Source: Aliivibrio sp. EL58 (GTDB taxonomy: Bacteria; Pseudomonadota; Gammaproteobacteria; Enterobacterales; Vibrionaceae). From it: 64,000 nucleotides of DNA. The position numbers and the translations under genes are program-made. The notes below the pieces were generated by a model. The model saw only the letters and a program-made list of their open reading frames with translations, searched no databases and was not told the DNA's origin. Each line of letters starts with the position of its first letter. Positions within the stretch are counted from its first letter, which is position 1. The stretch is from positions 35,828 to 99,827 of the forward strand of contig NZ_OMPC01000002.1 in assembly GCF_900312675.1 (NCBI RefSeq), given 5' to 3'. This document shows positions 39,156 to 48,035 of the stretch, piece after piece.

Positions 39156-40936
39156 TAGTTATTATCGACCAGAGAATTTGAGTTATCTTGATGCTTTTTA
39201 AGGTAGCACATCGCTTCTTCTTTCCCCATGTATTTACTTAATGTTTTGTGTGGCACATTACTCATATCAACTACGATTAATCCATCCAGAGCATCATTGA
39301 AATCAGGGTCTACATTAAAGCAGACTAACTTTCCATTTAGCCCTATGTATTGACGTAATAAAACAGGTAACCCTTTTCCTTTCTCAATGCGGCTCAGTAC
39401 TTTGGATAATAGTTTTAAATCGCCGAGTAGAGACAGCATATCGCCATTCCATAGCTTTTTAATTGCAGGCTTTAGTGGGGTTGTTGCTGAAACGAGTGCT
39501 GCTTTTTTATTATCATAATGATGAATGGTAAGCGTTGAGGCGATGAGTTGGCGGGCCGATAGACTGTAATCATTACTGATACTCACTGGGCCAAATAAAT
39601 GGGTGTATTTAGGTCGCTGATAAACAAATGTTGAAATTCCTTTCCATAGTAAAAGTAGAGAACTGACGTTTCGTTGATATTTTTTAGCCACAACCGATCG
39701 TCCAACTTCAATTGAATATTTGAGCGTCTCAATAAACGGCTGTTGATAATTAAAGAGGCTTCGAGAATACAGTCCGTCTAGTCCAAATTCTGCGATTAAT
39801 TCATCAACGAGACCTAATCGATAGGAGCCTACTATTTCTTTGTTTTCTTGGTGCCAAATAAATAAGTGATAATAGTGTGCGTCATACTCATCTAAGTCGC
39901 AATTTAGCCCTGTACCTTCTCCAACGTCTCTAAAAGTGATTTCTCTGATCCGTCCTATTTCTTGCATTATATTAGGGATCGCTTGGCTCTTACTGCAATA
40001 AACTGAAAGTCCATTTTGTTCCAACAACTTAGCATTACTGGCTAGTGACTCTATGTCATGTTCTAAAAGTGCAATGTCGATGGGTGCAATGACAGGAGAT
40101 AAATGTGGAGATGGTATTTCTTTTCGAGTTTCGGTGTCAGTGTTGGTCGCGAGTAAATAAGTATTCAGTCTTAAATAGTTAATCGTTTCAATAGGAGAGC
40201 GAAAACCTGAGAGTTCTTTATGAGGGATCGCAGAACCAATAGATAAGTGAATTGTATTTTCTTTTTTATTGAGCATTTCTCGTCCCAGCATTAATGTTCT
40301 TAATAGTGGGTGTATTTTTCCGGCAAGATAAAAAGTGTGGCTATTTTTACCATCAATATAGATAGGTATCGTGGTGGCATTGTGCTTCTCAATAAATTTA
40401 GCCGCGGAGTAACTCCAACGTTTATCTTCAAGTAATTTTGTTTCTTTGTTATAGGTAGAGACTTCTCCAGCAGGGAAAATAATCAGTACCCCCTGATTAG
40501 CTAAATGTTTATGGGCATCACGTAATGCTTTGGCATTGGTCTTTTTAGCTTGCTGAGTTTCAAAAACATCAACGCCAATAAACAGCTCACTTATCTCAGG
40601 AATTTGCTTTAGATATTCATTCGCTAATACTTTTACATCGGGTCGAACACGGCCTACCATTTCCGCTAATATGACACCTTCTAAAGCGCCTAATGGATGA
40701 TTAGCAACAATCACGACAGGTCCAGTTTTGGGAATTGAATTGAGTTCACCTTGATGAATATCATAAGTTACATTCAAACGTTGAAGGGTGTAACGCATAA
40801 ACTCAAAACTGGTTAATTCTAGAGGACGGTCTTGATAATGGGCATCTAAACGATGTAATCCTGTCGCCCATTCAGCAAGTATTTCTCCAATGCCAAAAGG
40901 GGTGACTCTAGGCAGTCGAAATGGACTTTCAATCAT
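39155..40936 (-). CDS. olsF: OlsF-type bifunctional acyltransferase (ornithine-lipid synthesis)
   Basis: A 593-residue fusion. The N-terminal half is a lysophospholipid/glycerol-3-phosphate acyltransferase-like domain with VANHPLGALEGVILAEM (about 78-94; the HX4-type catalytic motif), FPAGEVST and IPIYIDGKNS. The C-terminal half is a GNAT/hemolysin-like N-acyltransferase domain (REITFRDVGEGTGLNCDLDEYD, EVGRSVVAKKYQ, HLFGPVSISNDY). This architecture matches OlsF, which in other gammaproteobacteria makes lyso-ornithine lipid and then ornithine lipid from ornithine and acyl-ACP. The substrate amino acid could differ (e.g. glutamine or lysine). Central gene of a seven-gene operon. Confidence 0.82.
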   Translation of the reverse strand: MIESPFRLPRVTPFGIGEILAEWATGLHRLDAHYQDRPLELTSFEFMRYTLQRLNVTYDIHQGELNSIPKTGPVVIVANHPLGALEGVILAEMVGRVRPDVKVLANEYLKQIPEISELFIGVDVFETQQAKKTNAKALRDAHKHLANQGVLIIFPAGEVSTYNKETKLLEDKRWSYSAAKFIEKHNATTIPIYIDGKNSHTFYLAGKIHPLLRTLMLGREMLNKKENTIHLSIGSAIPHKELSGFRSPIETINYLRLNTYLLATNTDTETRKEIPSPHLSPVIAPIDIALLEHDIESLASNAKLLEQNGLSVYCSKSQAIPNIMQEIGRIREITFRDVGEGTGLNCDLDEYDAHYYHLFIWHQENKEIVGSYRLGLVDELIAEFGLDGLYSRSLFNYQQPFIETLKYSIEVGRSVVAKKYQRNVSSLLLLWKGISTFVYQRPKYTHLFGPVSISNDYSLSARQLIASTLTIHHYDNKKAALVSATTPLKPAIKKLWNGDMLSLLGDLKLLSKVLSRIEKGKGLPVLLRQYIGLNGKLVCFNVDPDFNDALDGLIVVDMSNVPHKTLSKYMGKEEAMCYLKKHQDNSNSLVDNN

Positions 40937-40971
40937 AATTACACTCCTTTAATTAAGTCATTAGCACTCGT

Positions 40972-41412
40972 CTATTTTTTTAATAATCGAGGCCAATTTT
41001 CATTACCTTGTGCAATAAAAGTCGAGATGCTCTCTTCCCATAACGCTTTTATCTGCGCGTCATAATTGAGATACAGTTTTCCATCTACAATTGAATATTG
41101 ATTCGGATCGCCAGGTGCTCGATCATTTTTTGCAGCGACCGCCCAAGCACAAAAACCACCGTATTGAGGAGCGTATTGTGTTGGGTTTGCGCTAAATAAA
41201 TCTAAGTTTTCTTGAGAGATAAAATACCAATCAGCATCCATATAAGAGATGACAAATTCAGAATTTCCTTTTTGTGGTTTATCTGAAGTGAAGTAGCTAA
41301 CACTGTCATAGCCGTCAATGGCTTTATTGCTAAAAAAGCCGGTATAAATAGCGTCTGCTGCAAACGTAGCGTGACTAAATAAGAAGATAAATAAACATAA
41401 TAACTTTTTCAT
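40972..41412 (-). CDS. YHS domain-containing exported protein
   Basis: A 146-residue precursor with a signal peptide (MKKLLCLFIFLFSHATFA, cut near residue 18) and a YHS-type domain: AIDGYDSVSYFTSDKPQKG, then WYFISQENLDLFSANPTQYAPQYGGFCAWAVA in two parts. YHS domains are small metal-associated modules; this secreted type (with FCAWAVA) is common but uncharacterised. AAGG spacing favours the ATG at 41412 over 41418. It sits between the NRDE and olsF genes in the operon. Confidence 0.87.
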   Translation of the reverse strand: MKKLLCLFIFLFSHATFAADAIYTGFFSNKAIDGYDSVSYFTSDKPQKGNSEFVISYMDADWYFISQENLDLFSANPTQYAPQYGGFCAWAVAAKNDRAPGDPNQYSIVDGKLYLNYDAQIKALWEESISTFIAQGNENWPRLLKK

Positions 41413-41430
41413 AATCATGACCTTATTGTG

Positions 41431-42177
41431 TTAATTGTATGAGTGAGTATTATCGTAAAAATGGAAAGGATCATCATAGGCCAAATGCTTTTTGATTTGG
41501 CATGGAGAACCTGGGAAATAATGTAGTGAATTATTTTTATTACTTACAATGATGTGAGTAAAGCTGACGGTTTGAGCATCTTGGCGATGCATACAAGGGG
41601 AGCGATGTCCTAGTTTTGAGTGATGGTGTTGATGAAATTGATTCAGTGTTTGCCGATTTACCGCTGAGTTTGTTAATTCTTTATAAACCGATAAGCGATG
41701 TTCAATCACATTATCGGCATCGACAGAAGAAGAGATCATCGGTGAGCTAGGGTTTATTGATTCAAAGGTTCGTCCATCCCAACGAAATCCATAAACCCTC
41801 TCATTTTTTACTGATCCACTCGCGTGAAATATCAATAAAGTAAAAGCGGCAAAGCGAGATAACTCTATGTTGGAAAGCACTTCCTGAATCGAGTCAATGT
41901 GTTCGCAGGGGGCTAATTTTTTTATCAGTAGCCCACGACTTAATGCGTTACTGGGAGCCGTTTCTCCTTGATAGTAATTTAAAAGACAAAGTGAAATGCC
42001 ATTATTATTAAGTGAAATCCAACTCCCGCCGCCGAAAGGGTCAATTGGCATAATGTAATCCACATTATTTTCTTGGAAAACTTGAGGGGTTAAAGCATCT
42101 GAGCGCGAACGTTGTTCATCTCGATTAAAAAATAATTCATAGCCTGTAGAGGTAGTAAACCAAGAGACTGTGCACAT
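41431..42177 (-). CDS. NRDE/TANGO2-family protein
   Basis: A 248-residue protein with the family's invariant start MCTVSWF (Cys2 likely exposed after Met removal, as in Ntn hydrolases) and the defining NRDE motif in FFNRDEQRSR. It continues with IDPFGGGSWISLNNNGISLCLLNY. TANGO2 homologues are linked to heme mobilisation or lipid/acyl-CoA metabolism in eukaryotes; bacterial roles are unclear. Its ATG overlaps the DinB-gene stop (TAATG). The presence next to an acyltransferase is suggestive of a lipid role. Confidence 0.87.
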   Translation of the reverse strand: MCTVSWFTTSTGYELFFNRDEQRSRSDALTPQVFQENNVDYIMPIDPFGGGSWISLNNNGISLCLLNYYQGETAPSNALSRGLLIKKLAPCEHIDSIQEVLSNIELSRFAAFTLLIFHASGSVKNERVYGFRWDGRTFESINPSSPMISSSVDADNVIEHRLSVYKELTNSAVNRQTLNQFHQHHHSKLGHRSPCMHRQDAQTVSFTHIIVSNKNNSLHYFPGSPCQIKKHLAYDDPFHFYDNTHSYN

Positions 42178-42719
42178 TAAGCCTCTCCTCGTAAATAGGT
42201 TGTTGTCGTTGGAGCCAAACCAAAACTTGATTGAGTATTTATGCCAATTGAAAGGGTTATCACTTTGATTAGTGCGTAATGATGAGAGGTATGGAGAGAA
42301 GCAAAAGTAATTTCTCGCTCAATACTTGAAAGCATAATATGGTCTTGTTTTTTATAAGGGCAGACTTCGGTAATCAATGACACTGGAGCCGTGAGGTATT
42401 CAAGAGGAAAAAGCTCTAACCAGTGGATCACATCACCAAGCTCTGTAATGGCGAGCGTTTTGTTTGTCTCGATTTCATGACCTCGACGACGGACATTATA
42501 ATTGATGGGTACATGGTGATCTTTTTGAATGAGGGCTTGAAATAGATCCAATATGTGTCGGAAATGCTCACCGATAGAACTTTCGACATAAGGTAATGCA
42601 AGGTGAATATAATCACTGTCGCTAATGGCGTTGAGTAAAGATATTCCTTTTTTCAATTCATCAATACAACCACTGATCACAGGAGATTGATGTATTTGTT
42701 GTGATGTTGATATAGGCAT
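42177..42719 (-). CDS. DinB-family protein
   Basis: A 180-residue predicted four-helix-bundle protein. Histidines in SIGEHFRHILDLFQAL (about 51-66) and LHTSHHYALIKVI (about 143-155) occupy the metal-site positions of the DinB/YfiT superfamily, whose members include thiol transferases. No close characterised relative comes to mind. It is between the ATP-grasp and NRDE genes, 15 bp from the first and overlapping the second by one base. Confidence 0.8.
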   Translation of the reverse strand: MPISTSQQIHQSPVISGCIDELKKGISLLNAISDSDYIHLALPYVESSIGEHFRHILDLFQALIQKDHHVPINYNVRRRGHEIETNKTLAITELGDVIHWLELFPLEYLTAPVSLITEVCPYKKQDHIMLSSIEREITFASLHTSHHYALIKVITLSIGINTQSSFGLAPTTTTYLRGEA

Positions 42720-42734
42720 TAAAACTCCTTTTAT

Positions 42735-43862
42735 CTAATCAGTCGGTGGGTATTGAAGCGTCAGTTGTTTCTCTTCTTTCCATGCAGCCAATAGTTCTTT
42801 TATTTTCGGAGAGTGGTGACCTTGTTTTTTTTGTAGGGCACCAATTTCAAATAAGATTTTGTATTGAAGCAATAAGGTTGAAAAAATGGTTTTCAGAGGC
42901 GTATTTCTATCCCAAATATGAGCCGCTTCACTGCTCGCGCCATTAATTTCTAAAATGGTAAAATCATCTCCCTTCATTAAAGAGTTAATATCTTTAAATT
43001 TCACGTCTAGCCTACCGTAGTGAAATCCCTCTAAATCATTAAATATGTGGTCTAGTCGCTCGGCTAATTGTTCAGTGATGTATTGGTTACCATCTCTAAA
43101 AATAGATCCTCGACTGTGACTACCTGCAAAGGCGAGTTGAAATTCTTTTCCCTTTTCTAAAATGGTATTTAATTTTTCTTTATGACGAGGCAAATACAAA
43201 TTAGCCAATTGACCAGCTCTGCTGTCATTTTCTATTAACTGTTTTAATGTGCTAATCCCATCACCGACAACAAGTGGAGAGTATTTAAGAGTAATCGAAA
43301 TTATTTTCCCTTTTTTCTGATTAGGGTAGCGAACATAAAAAATCCCAGCCTCTGCTGAGTAAGGCGCTTTCTCTTGAATTAAAAATCGAGCGTTGATAGG
43401 AAAGGAACTAAAATATTCACTTAGTTGATTTGGTGATGTAATTAATTTAACGCCGACCCCACGGCAGCCTAAATCAGGCTTTGCAACGATAGGAAAGAAG
43501 AGGCCCTGTTTGTTCATTATCTCAAGGGCATGTTTAGTTTGCTCTAGTACAGGCTCATTAGTTGTTGTGATTGTCGTAAATGGAGATATCCACTGCTGAG
43601 CTATTGGGCCTGCAAGACTTAAAATATCATGTTTAGATTCTCCAACCATGCCGCTTAATTTAATTGATGGATTAGCAATAAGAGGAAGGGCGAAATCAAA
43701 ATGTTTTATGCCAAGAAAAAAACTTTGGATAACTACGGGAGTATAAAAAAACCAGCTTGGTAAAAATTCATAAGGAGACACACTGCGGTGAGTGTCTGGC
43801 TCCAACTGTGGCATGCCGGCATTGATATGACCGGTTGTAATCGTCTTGATTTGATTATCCAT
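42735..43862 (-). CDS. ATP-grasp enzyme (D-Ala-D-Ala-ligase-like)
   Basis: A 375-residue protein with an ATP-grasp fold: FPIVAKPDLGCRGVGVKLI (ATP-binding lysine and glycine loop, about 125-143), FLIQEKAPYSAEAGIFYVRY, and the magnesium-binding stretch FHYGRLDVKFKD ... FTILEINGASSE. Such enzymes join a carboxylate to an amine or thiol through an acylphosphate. The substrate is unknown. The ATG at 43862 is in TAATG overlap with the DedA gene and preceded by AAGGA; a longer frame from 43946 is not supported. Coupling to olsF suggests an amino-acid or peptide conjugate. Confidence 0.82.
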   Translation of the reverse strand: MDNQIKTITTGHINAGMPQLEPDTHRSVSPYEFLPSWFFYTPVVIQSFFLGIKHFDFALPLIANPSIKLSGMVGESKHDILSLAGPIAQQWISPFTTITTTNEPVLEQTKHALEIMNKQGLFFPIVAKPDLGCRGVGVKLITSPNQLSEYFSSFPINARFLIQEKAPYSAEAGIFYVRYPNQKKGKIISITLKYSPLVVGDGISTLKQLIENDSRAGQLANLYLPRHKEKLNTILEKGKEFQLAFAGSHSRGSIFRDGNQYITEQLAERLDHIFNDLEGFHYGRLDVKFKDINSLMKGDDFTILEINGASSEAAHIWDRNTPLKTIFSTLLLQYKILFEIGALQKKQGHHSPKIKELLAAWKEEKQLTLQYPPTD

Positions 43863-44452
43863 TACGTCAGTTCCTTTGATATTTTCTTTCTTGCTAGTCG
43901 ATTTGTAGCAAATAAAACCATTGTCATTATTGGGATTAATAACCACTGATGTTCACTGGTTTTAACCCATGAGCTGCTACCCAAAAAGAACACACTAGGA
44001 AAAACAATCGCTGTCCACACCGCAGTAGCGCTCATTACAGAGATAAAAAAGGTGCTAATACGAATATGAAATACGCCACTTAATGTAAAGCCTACGGTTC
44101 TAAGTCCTGGGATAAATCGAATAATGAATAAATTAAGCATAGGATTAGATTGCAGTTTTTTCCTTATGTAGCGTAAATGAGTGTTAGTTAATGTTTTATA
44201 TCGGAGTAAACGAAAACGAGTAGATAGACGACCTAAAAAATATAAGCCGAGATCGCCACTCGCAATACCAATGAAAGCCGCCAGTAAGCCCATGGTGGGC
44301 GTAATGACATCTTGAGCAGATAAACTTGCAGCGGTGATAATCGCAAGATCTTCTAATAGGTAAGACAGGAGGATAATTCCGATAAAAATAGAGATTAGAG
44401 AGGCCGATTGAATAAAAAATATATTTTGAATCGCGTGAATCATCTCGTTCAT
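43862..44452 (-). CDS. DedA/VTT-family membrane protein
   Basis: A 196-residue inner-membrane protein with about five or six hydrophobic helices. DedA/SNARE-associated features include the re-entrant segment SLSAQDVITPTMGLLAAFIGIASGD in two parts and the conserved FIIRFIPGLRTVGFTLSGVF arginine-rich motif. Some DedA proteins are undecaprenyl-phosphate or phospholipid flippases; others have unknown substrates. It is the first gene of the olsF operon, so its lipid partner may be made by the genes downstream. Confidence 0.87.
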   Translation of the reverse strand: MNEMIHAIQNIFFIQSASLISIFIGIILLSYLLEDLAIITAASLSAQDVITPTMGLLAAFIGIASGDLGLYFLGRLSTRFRLLRYKTLTNTHLRYIRKKLQSNPMLNLFIIRFIPGLRTVGFTLSGVFHIRISTFFISVMSATAVWTAIVFPSVFFLGSSSWVKTSEHQWLLIPIMTMVLFATNRLARKKISKELT

Positions 44453-44662
44453 GAATCCCCCTTTTATTGGTATTTATTAAGCGTGGCCTTGTGTTGCTAA
44501 AATGTAAAGAAATATTCGATTATTGATTTTTGAGCGTCTGATTAATAAATAGTTCAAATTTAAATCGGGGCGTTATGAATGTATTGTGGTGTCTGAAAAT
44601 GAGGGTGTATTTATTAAGGAAGGTGTTTTTCAGACTATAAAGAGGGAGTTTGTTTCTGATAT

Positions 44663-44701
44663 AAAAAAATAGCACAGTTAAAGAATAACCATGCTATTTT
44701 T
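44663..44701 (-). terminator. cpdB terminator
   Basis: On the minus strand an imperfect hairpin AAATAGCA / TGCTATTT with additional GTTA/TAAC pairing is followed by seven U. It could also act on the plus strand, but no plus-strand gene ends here. Confidence 0.8.
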
Positions 44702-44748
44702 GAATTAACTATGTTTTTAGTATAACTAAAACATTATCGTTCGCTGTA

Positions 44749-46728
44749 TTACTTACTTAGATCAATGTTGTAAACGGCAAAACCGACTTCATCAGTTGCA
44801 ACGCGTTTCATTGGGTATTGACCCTTGTCTTTAATAAACTGAGCGGCTTTATCACTTGGTGATGTTTCAAAGCGAATGTCTAGCTTCTTATTGCTCTTAA
44901 TTGGAGCGAAAGACCAGTTGTTGTCTGCTGCTGGCTTCACTTGGCCTTCTTCTTTACTTACACGTGAAATGTAACTAGAAAGAACCGTACGGTTTTCATC
45001 TGGTGCATCAAATGCAATGAAGTCAGTACCTGTGCCTGGGAATTTGTTGCTGTAAGCGCGGTAGTTGTTAGTTGCGATAAGGAAGTCTTGCTTCATATCA
45101 ATCGCTTTACCTTGGTAAGTTAGACCAACAATACGCTCCGAACCTTCGTTAATTACGTTACAGTCACCATCATATTTTGCTGGTTGAGTAACATCGATTT
45201 GGTAGTTAACGCCATCAATAACATCAAAATTATAGGTACGGAAGCCATCCCAATCAATTAATTGTTGTGGCGCTGTGCTATTAATGTCGATTTGTTTAAA
45301 TTGACCAGCAGAACATTCAAGCCACTCTTTTACTTCGTGACCTGTTACTTTCATTGCCACTAGAGTATTCGGGTATAGGTATAAGTCAGCTGCATTACGG
45401 AACGTTAATTGGCCCGACTCAACTTCAGTGAAGTTAGTAGGATCATTGCCACGACCGCCTGCTTTAAATGGAGCAGCAGCAGAAAGTACCGGTGTGCCAT
45501 CTAAATCAGGGTCACCTTGAATGAAGCGTTCTACGTAATCTTGTTGTGCAAGGTTAACGATTTGAACAGTAGGGTCATCTTGCACTAATGCTAAGAAGCT
45601 ATACATAACATCGTCAGCTTTACCGATAGGTTGGTTAACGAAATTACGCGTGCCTTTATGATCAGCTTCTAGTGCTTTAACAATGCCTTCATCAGATGCT
45701 GCTAATGATTTTTTCTCTTTCTTATCAAAGATAGGACGAGCTTCAGATTGGCCTTTTACAACAGCCCATTTACCATCTTTTTGCTCTAGAGTTAAATCCA
45801 TCACACCAACGTGGCTACCCCAGCGTCCAGGCATTACAGCAGCAACGCCATTCATCGTACCATTTTGGTTATCGATGCCTTGCATGTCATCAAACCCTTT
45901 ACCAGGGAAGACTGCATGAGCATGGCCGAATGCGATAGCATCAATACCTTCTACTTCAGAGAGGTAAAAAGTAGAGTTTTCTTCGCCTTGTTTATATGGG
46001 TCAGTAGATACGCCTGAGTGCGGGATCGCAACAATAACATCAGCGCCTTCTGCTTTCATTTGAGGAACAAGTTCATTGGCTGTTTCGATAATGTCACGAG
46101 CAATGACTTTGCCTTCAAGATTCTTTTTATCCCACACCATGATTTGTGGTGGAACAAAACCGATGTAACCTACTTTAATTTCGTGCTCTACACCAGCAGT
46201 ATCTTTAAACGTATGCGTTTTAATGATGTAAGGCGTAAAGTAATGCTCTTTTGTTTCAGCATCGTATACGTTTGCACTGATGTAAGGGAAGTCAGCGTCG
46301 TTAATTGATTCTGCTAAGAAATCTAGACCGTAGTTAAATTCATGGTTGCCTAGGTTAGCTGCATCATAATCGAGTTGATTCATTGCTTTATATGCAGGGT
46401 GAACTTCACCCGCTTCAATGCCTTTATCTGCCATGTAGTCACCCATTGGGCTACCTTGCAGTAAATCACCGTTATCAACAAGAACACTGTTTGTTACTTC
46501 ACTGCGAGCTTCTTTTACTAGGGTGGCTGTGCGCGCTAAACCAATTTTTTGAGATGGTTTATCTTTGTAGTAATCGTAATCCATTAGGTTGGTATGGATA
46601 TCTGTTGTTTCTACAACACGTAGCTTAATTACTTCGTTTGTGTCTTCAGTTGTTGTGCAACCAGACAAAGTCAGTAAGCCTAGGCCAGCAAGAACGGCAA
46701 GTGATACAGGTTTAGCAGAGAGTTTCAT
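44749..46728 (-). CDS. cpdB: 2',3'-cyclic-nucleotide 2'-phosphodiesterase/3'-nucleotidase, lipoprotein form
   Basis: Hydrolyses 2',3'-cyclic nucleotides and 3'-nucleotides outside the cytoplasm. The 659-residue precursor has the calcineurin-like metal motifs [40 protein letters not shown] and GHAHAVFPG and the C-terminal 5'-nucleotidase domain ([17 protein letters not shown]). Unlike soluble E. coli CpdB it has a lipobox, LSGC, in the signal peptide, with Thr-Thr-Thr after the cysteine, so it should be membrane-anchored. GGAG supports the ATG at 46728. Its position relative to ytfJ, ytfK, msrA and tamAB echoes E. coli. Confidence 0.93.
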   Translation of the reverse strand: MKLSAKPVSLAVLAGLGLLTLSGCTTTEDTNEVIKLRVVETTDIHTNLMDYDYYKDKPSQKIGLARTATLVKEARSEVTNSVLVDNGDLLQGSPMGDYMADKGIEAGEVHPAYKAMNQLDYDAANLGNHEFNYGLDFLAESINDADFPYISANVYDAETKEHYFTPYIIKTHTFKDTAGVEHEIKVGYIGFVPPQIMVWDKKNLEGKVIARDIIETANELVPQMKAEGADVIVAIPHSGVSTDPYKQGEENSTFYLSEVEGIDAIAFGHAHAVFPGKGFDDMQGIDNQNGTMNGVAAVMPGRWGSHVGVMDLTLEQKDGKWAVVKGQSEARPIFDKKEKKSLAASDEGIVKALEADHKGTRNFVNQPIGKADDVMYSFLALVQDDPTVQIVNLAQQDYVERFIQGDPDLDGTPVLSAAAPFKAGGRGNDPTNFTEVESGQLTFRNAADLYLYPNTLVAMKVTGHEVKEWLECSAGQFKQIDINSTAPQQLIDWDGFRTYNFDVIDGVNYQIDVTQPAKYDGDCNVINEGSERIVGLTYQGKAIDMKQDFLIATNNYRAYSNKFPGTGTDFIAFDAPDENRTVLSSYISRVSKEEGQVKPAADNNWSFAPIKSNKKLDIRFETSPSDKAAQFIKDKGQYPMKRVATDEVGFAVYNIDLSK

Positions 46729-47098
46729 CGTATTCTCCAAAAGGTGATAATCATAAAAGCGCCAATAAGATAACAGATTGGTTATGTTATAAATGTAACT
46801 GGCCTCTTAATCTGTGCGCTTGATCTTCTTTCCGTGTGCTTTACGGTAACAAGATCACAGCTTAAACAGGTATTTACAGGTTGTTTTCTGTGTTTCGTTT
46901 TATTTCAGGAAAACTTCGTTAGCATTAAATCGAATAAAAAATGAAATTTTAGAATTTCAGGTAATAAAGCAACCCGTCTATAGTGACTTTATTGGAATGA
47001 AAAATAGCCATCGCTAGAAAAGAGCATTGATGCTTGTTAGAGCAATTAATGCCATTAGTGATGTCATTGCCAAATTTAGCCTAAAGGACAAAACACAC
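46729..47098. other. 370-bp divergent intergenic region between cpdB and cysD
   Basis: No convincing ORF or RNA gene. It must hold promoters for both cpdB and cysDN. I see an inverted pair AATAAAG ... CTTTATT (about 46964-46993) and a GATCTT ... AAGATC pair (about 46820-46857), neither followed by a proper U tract. A CysB site is expected upstream of cysD, but CysB motifs are too loose for me to place one by eye. Confidence 0.5.
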
Positions 47099-48007
47099 AT
47101 GGACGCAAAACGATTAACCCACCTTCAACAGCTTGAAGCTGAAAGTATTCACATTATTCGTGAAGTTGCTGCTGAGTTTGATAACCCAGTAATGATGTAT
47201 TCGATTGGTAAAGATTCTTCTGTGATGCTGCATCTTGCTCGTAAAGCTTTTTATCCAGGAAAAATCCCATTCCCTCTTTTACACGTTGATACTGATTGGA
47301 AATTCAAAGAGATGATTGAATTTCGTGAGAAAACCGCAAAGAAATATGGTTTTGACCTATTAGTACATAAAAACCCTGAAGGTATGGCAATGGGAATTAA
47401 CCCATTTGTTCATGGTTCATCAAAGCACACCGATATCATGAAAACTCAAGGTTTAAAACAAGCGCTAAACAAATATGGTTTTGATGCGGCTTTTGGTGGC
47501 GCGCGTCGTGATGAAGAAAAATCTAGAGCCAAAGAGCGTGTGTATTCGTTTCGAGATAAAAACCATACGTGGGATCCAAAAAATCAGCGTCCAGAGTTAT
47601 GGAATACCTATAACGGTCAAGTAAATAAAGGCGAAAGCATTCGAGTTTTCCCATTATCGAATTGGACTGAGTTGGATATTTGGCAATATATTTATTTAGA
47701 AAATATTGAAATTGTTCCACTTTATTTATCTGAGAAACGCCCTGTGGTTGAGCGTGATGGCATGTTGATCATGGTAGACGATGAACGTTTAGAGCTAGAA
47801 GAAGGCGAAGAGATCCAACATAAAGACATTCGCTTTAGAACCTTAGGCTGTTATCCATTGACTGGTGCAGTGGAATCTACCGCAAATACCTTACCTGAAA
47901 TCATTGAAGAGATGTTGGTTGCTACCTCAAGTGAGCGTCAAGGTCGAGCGATAGATCATGATTCATCTGGTTCAATGGAACTGAAAAAACGCCAAGGTTA
48001 CTTTTAA
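47099..48007 (+). CDS. cysD: Sulfate adenylyltransferase subunit 2
   Basis: Catalytic subunit of the GTP-driven ATP sulfurylase that makes APS from sulfate and ATP. The 302-residue protein, the same length as E. coli CysD, is very similar to it: [32 protein letters not shown] (PP-loop), [16 protein letters not shown] and the terminal [14 protein letters not shown] at 47084-47088 precedes the ATG at 47099; an upstream in-frame ATG at 47027 would add a dissimilar 24-residue tail. First gene of cysDN-SLC13-cysC. Confidence 0.97.
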   Translation: MDAKRLTHLQQLEAESIHIIREVAAEFDNPVMMYSIGKDSSVMLHLARKAFYPGKIPFPLLHVDTDWKFKEMIEFREKTAKKYGFDLLVHKNPEGMAMGINPFVHGSSKHTDIMKTQGLKQALNKYGFDAAFGGARRDEEKSRAKERVYSFRDKNHTWDPKNQRPELWNTYNGQVNKGESIRVFPLSNWTELDIWQYIYLENIEIVPLYLSEKRPVVERDGMLIMVDDERLELEEGEEIQHKDIRFRTLGCYPLTGAVESTANTLPEIIEEMLVATSSERQGRAIDHDSSGSMELKKRQGYF

Positions 48008-48035
48008 TATCAAGCATCTAAGGAAGGATTAAATA

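Noticed and set aside
39155..44452. Phage-defence island interpretation of the operon with DinB and ATP-grasp genes
   Set aside because: None of the genes is a recognised nuclease, helicase, STAND or toxin family, and the acyltransferase, DedA and signal-peptide proteins point to the envelope.
46781..46799. GTTATGTTATAAATGTAAC as a second Zur box upstream of cpdB
   Set aside because: It shares AT-rich half-site letters with the Zur consensus but the halves do not align as a palindrome at the right spacing.
47027..47098. N-terminal extension of CysD
   Set aside because: The added residues have no counterpart in CysD, and the ATG at 47099 has a ribosome site and matches the family start exactly.
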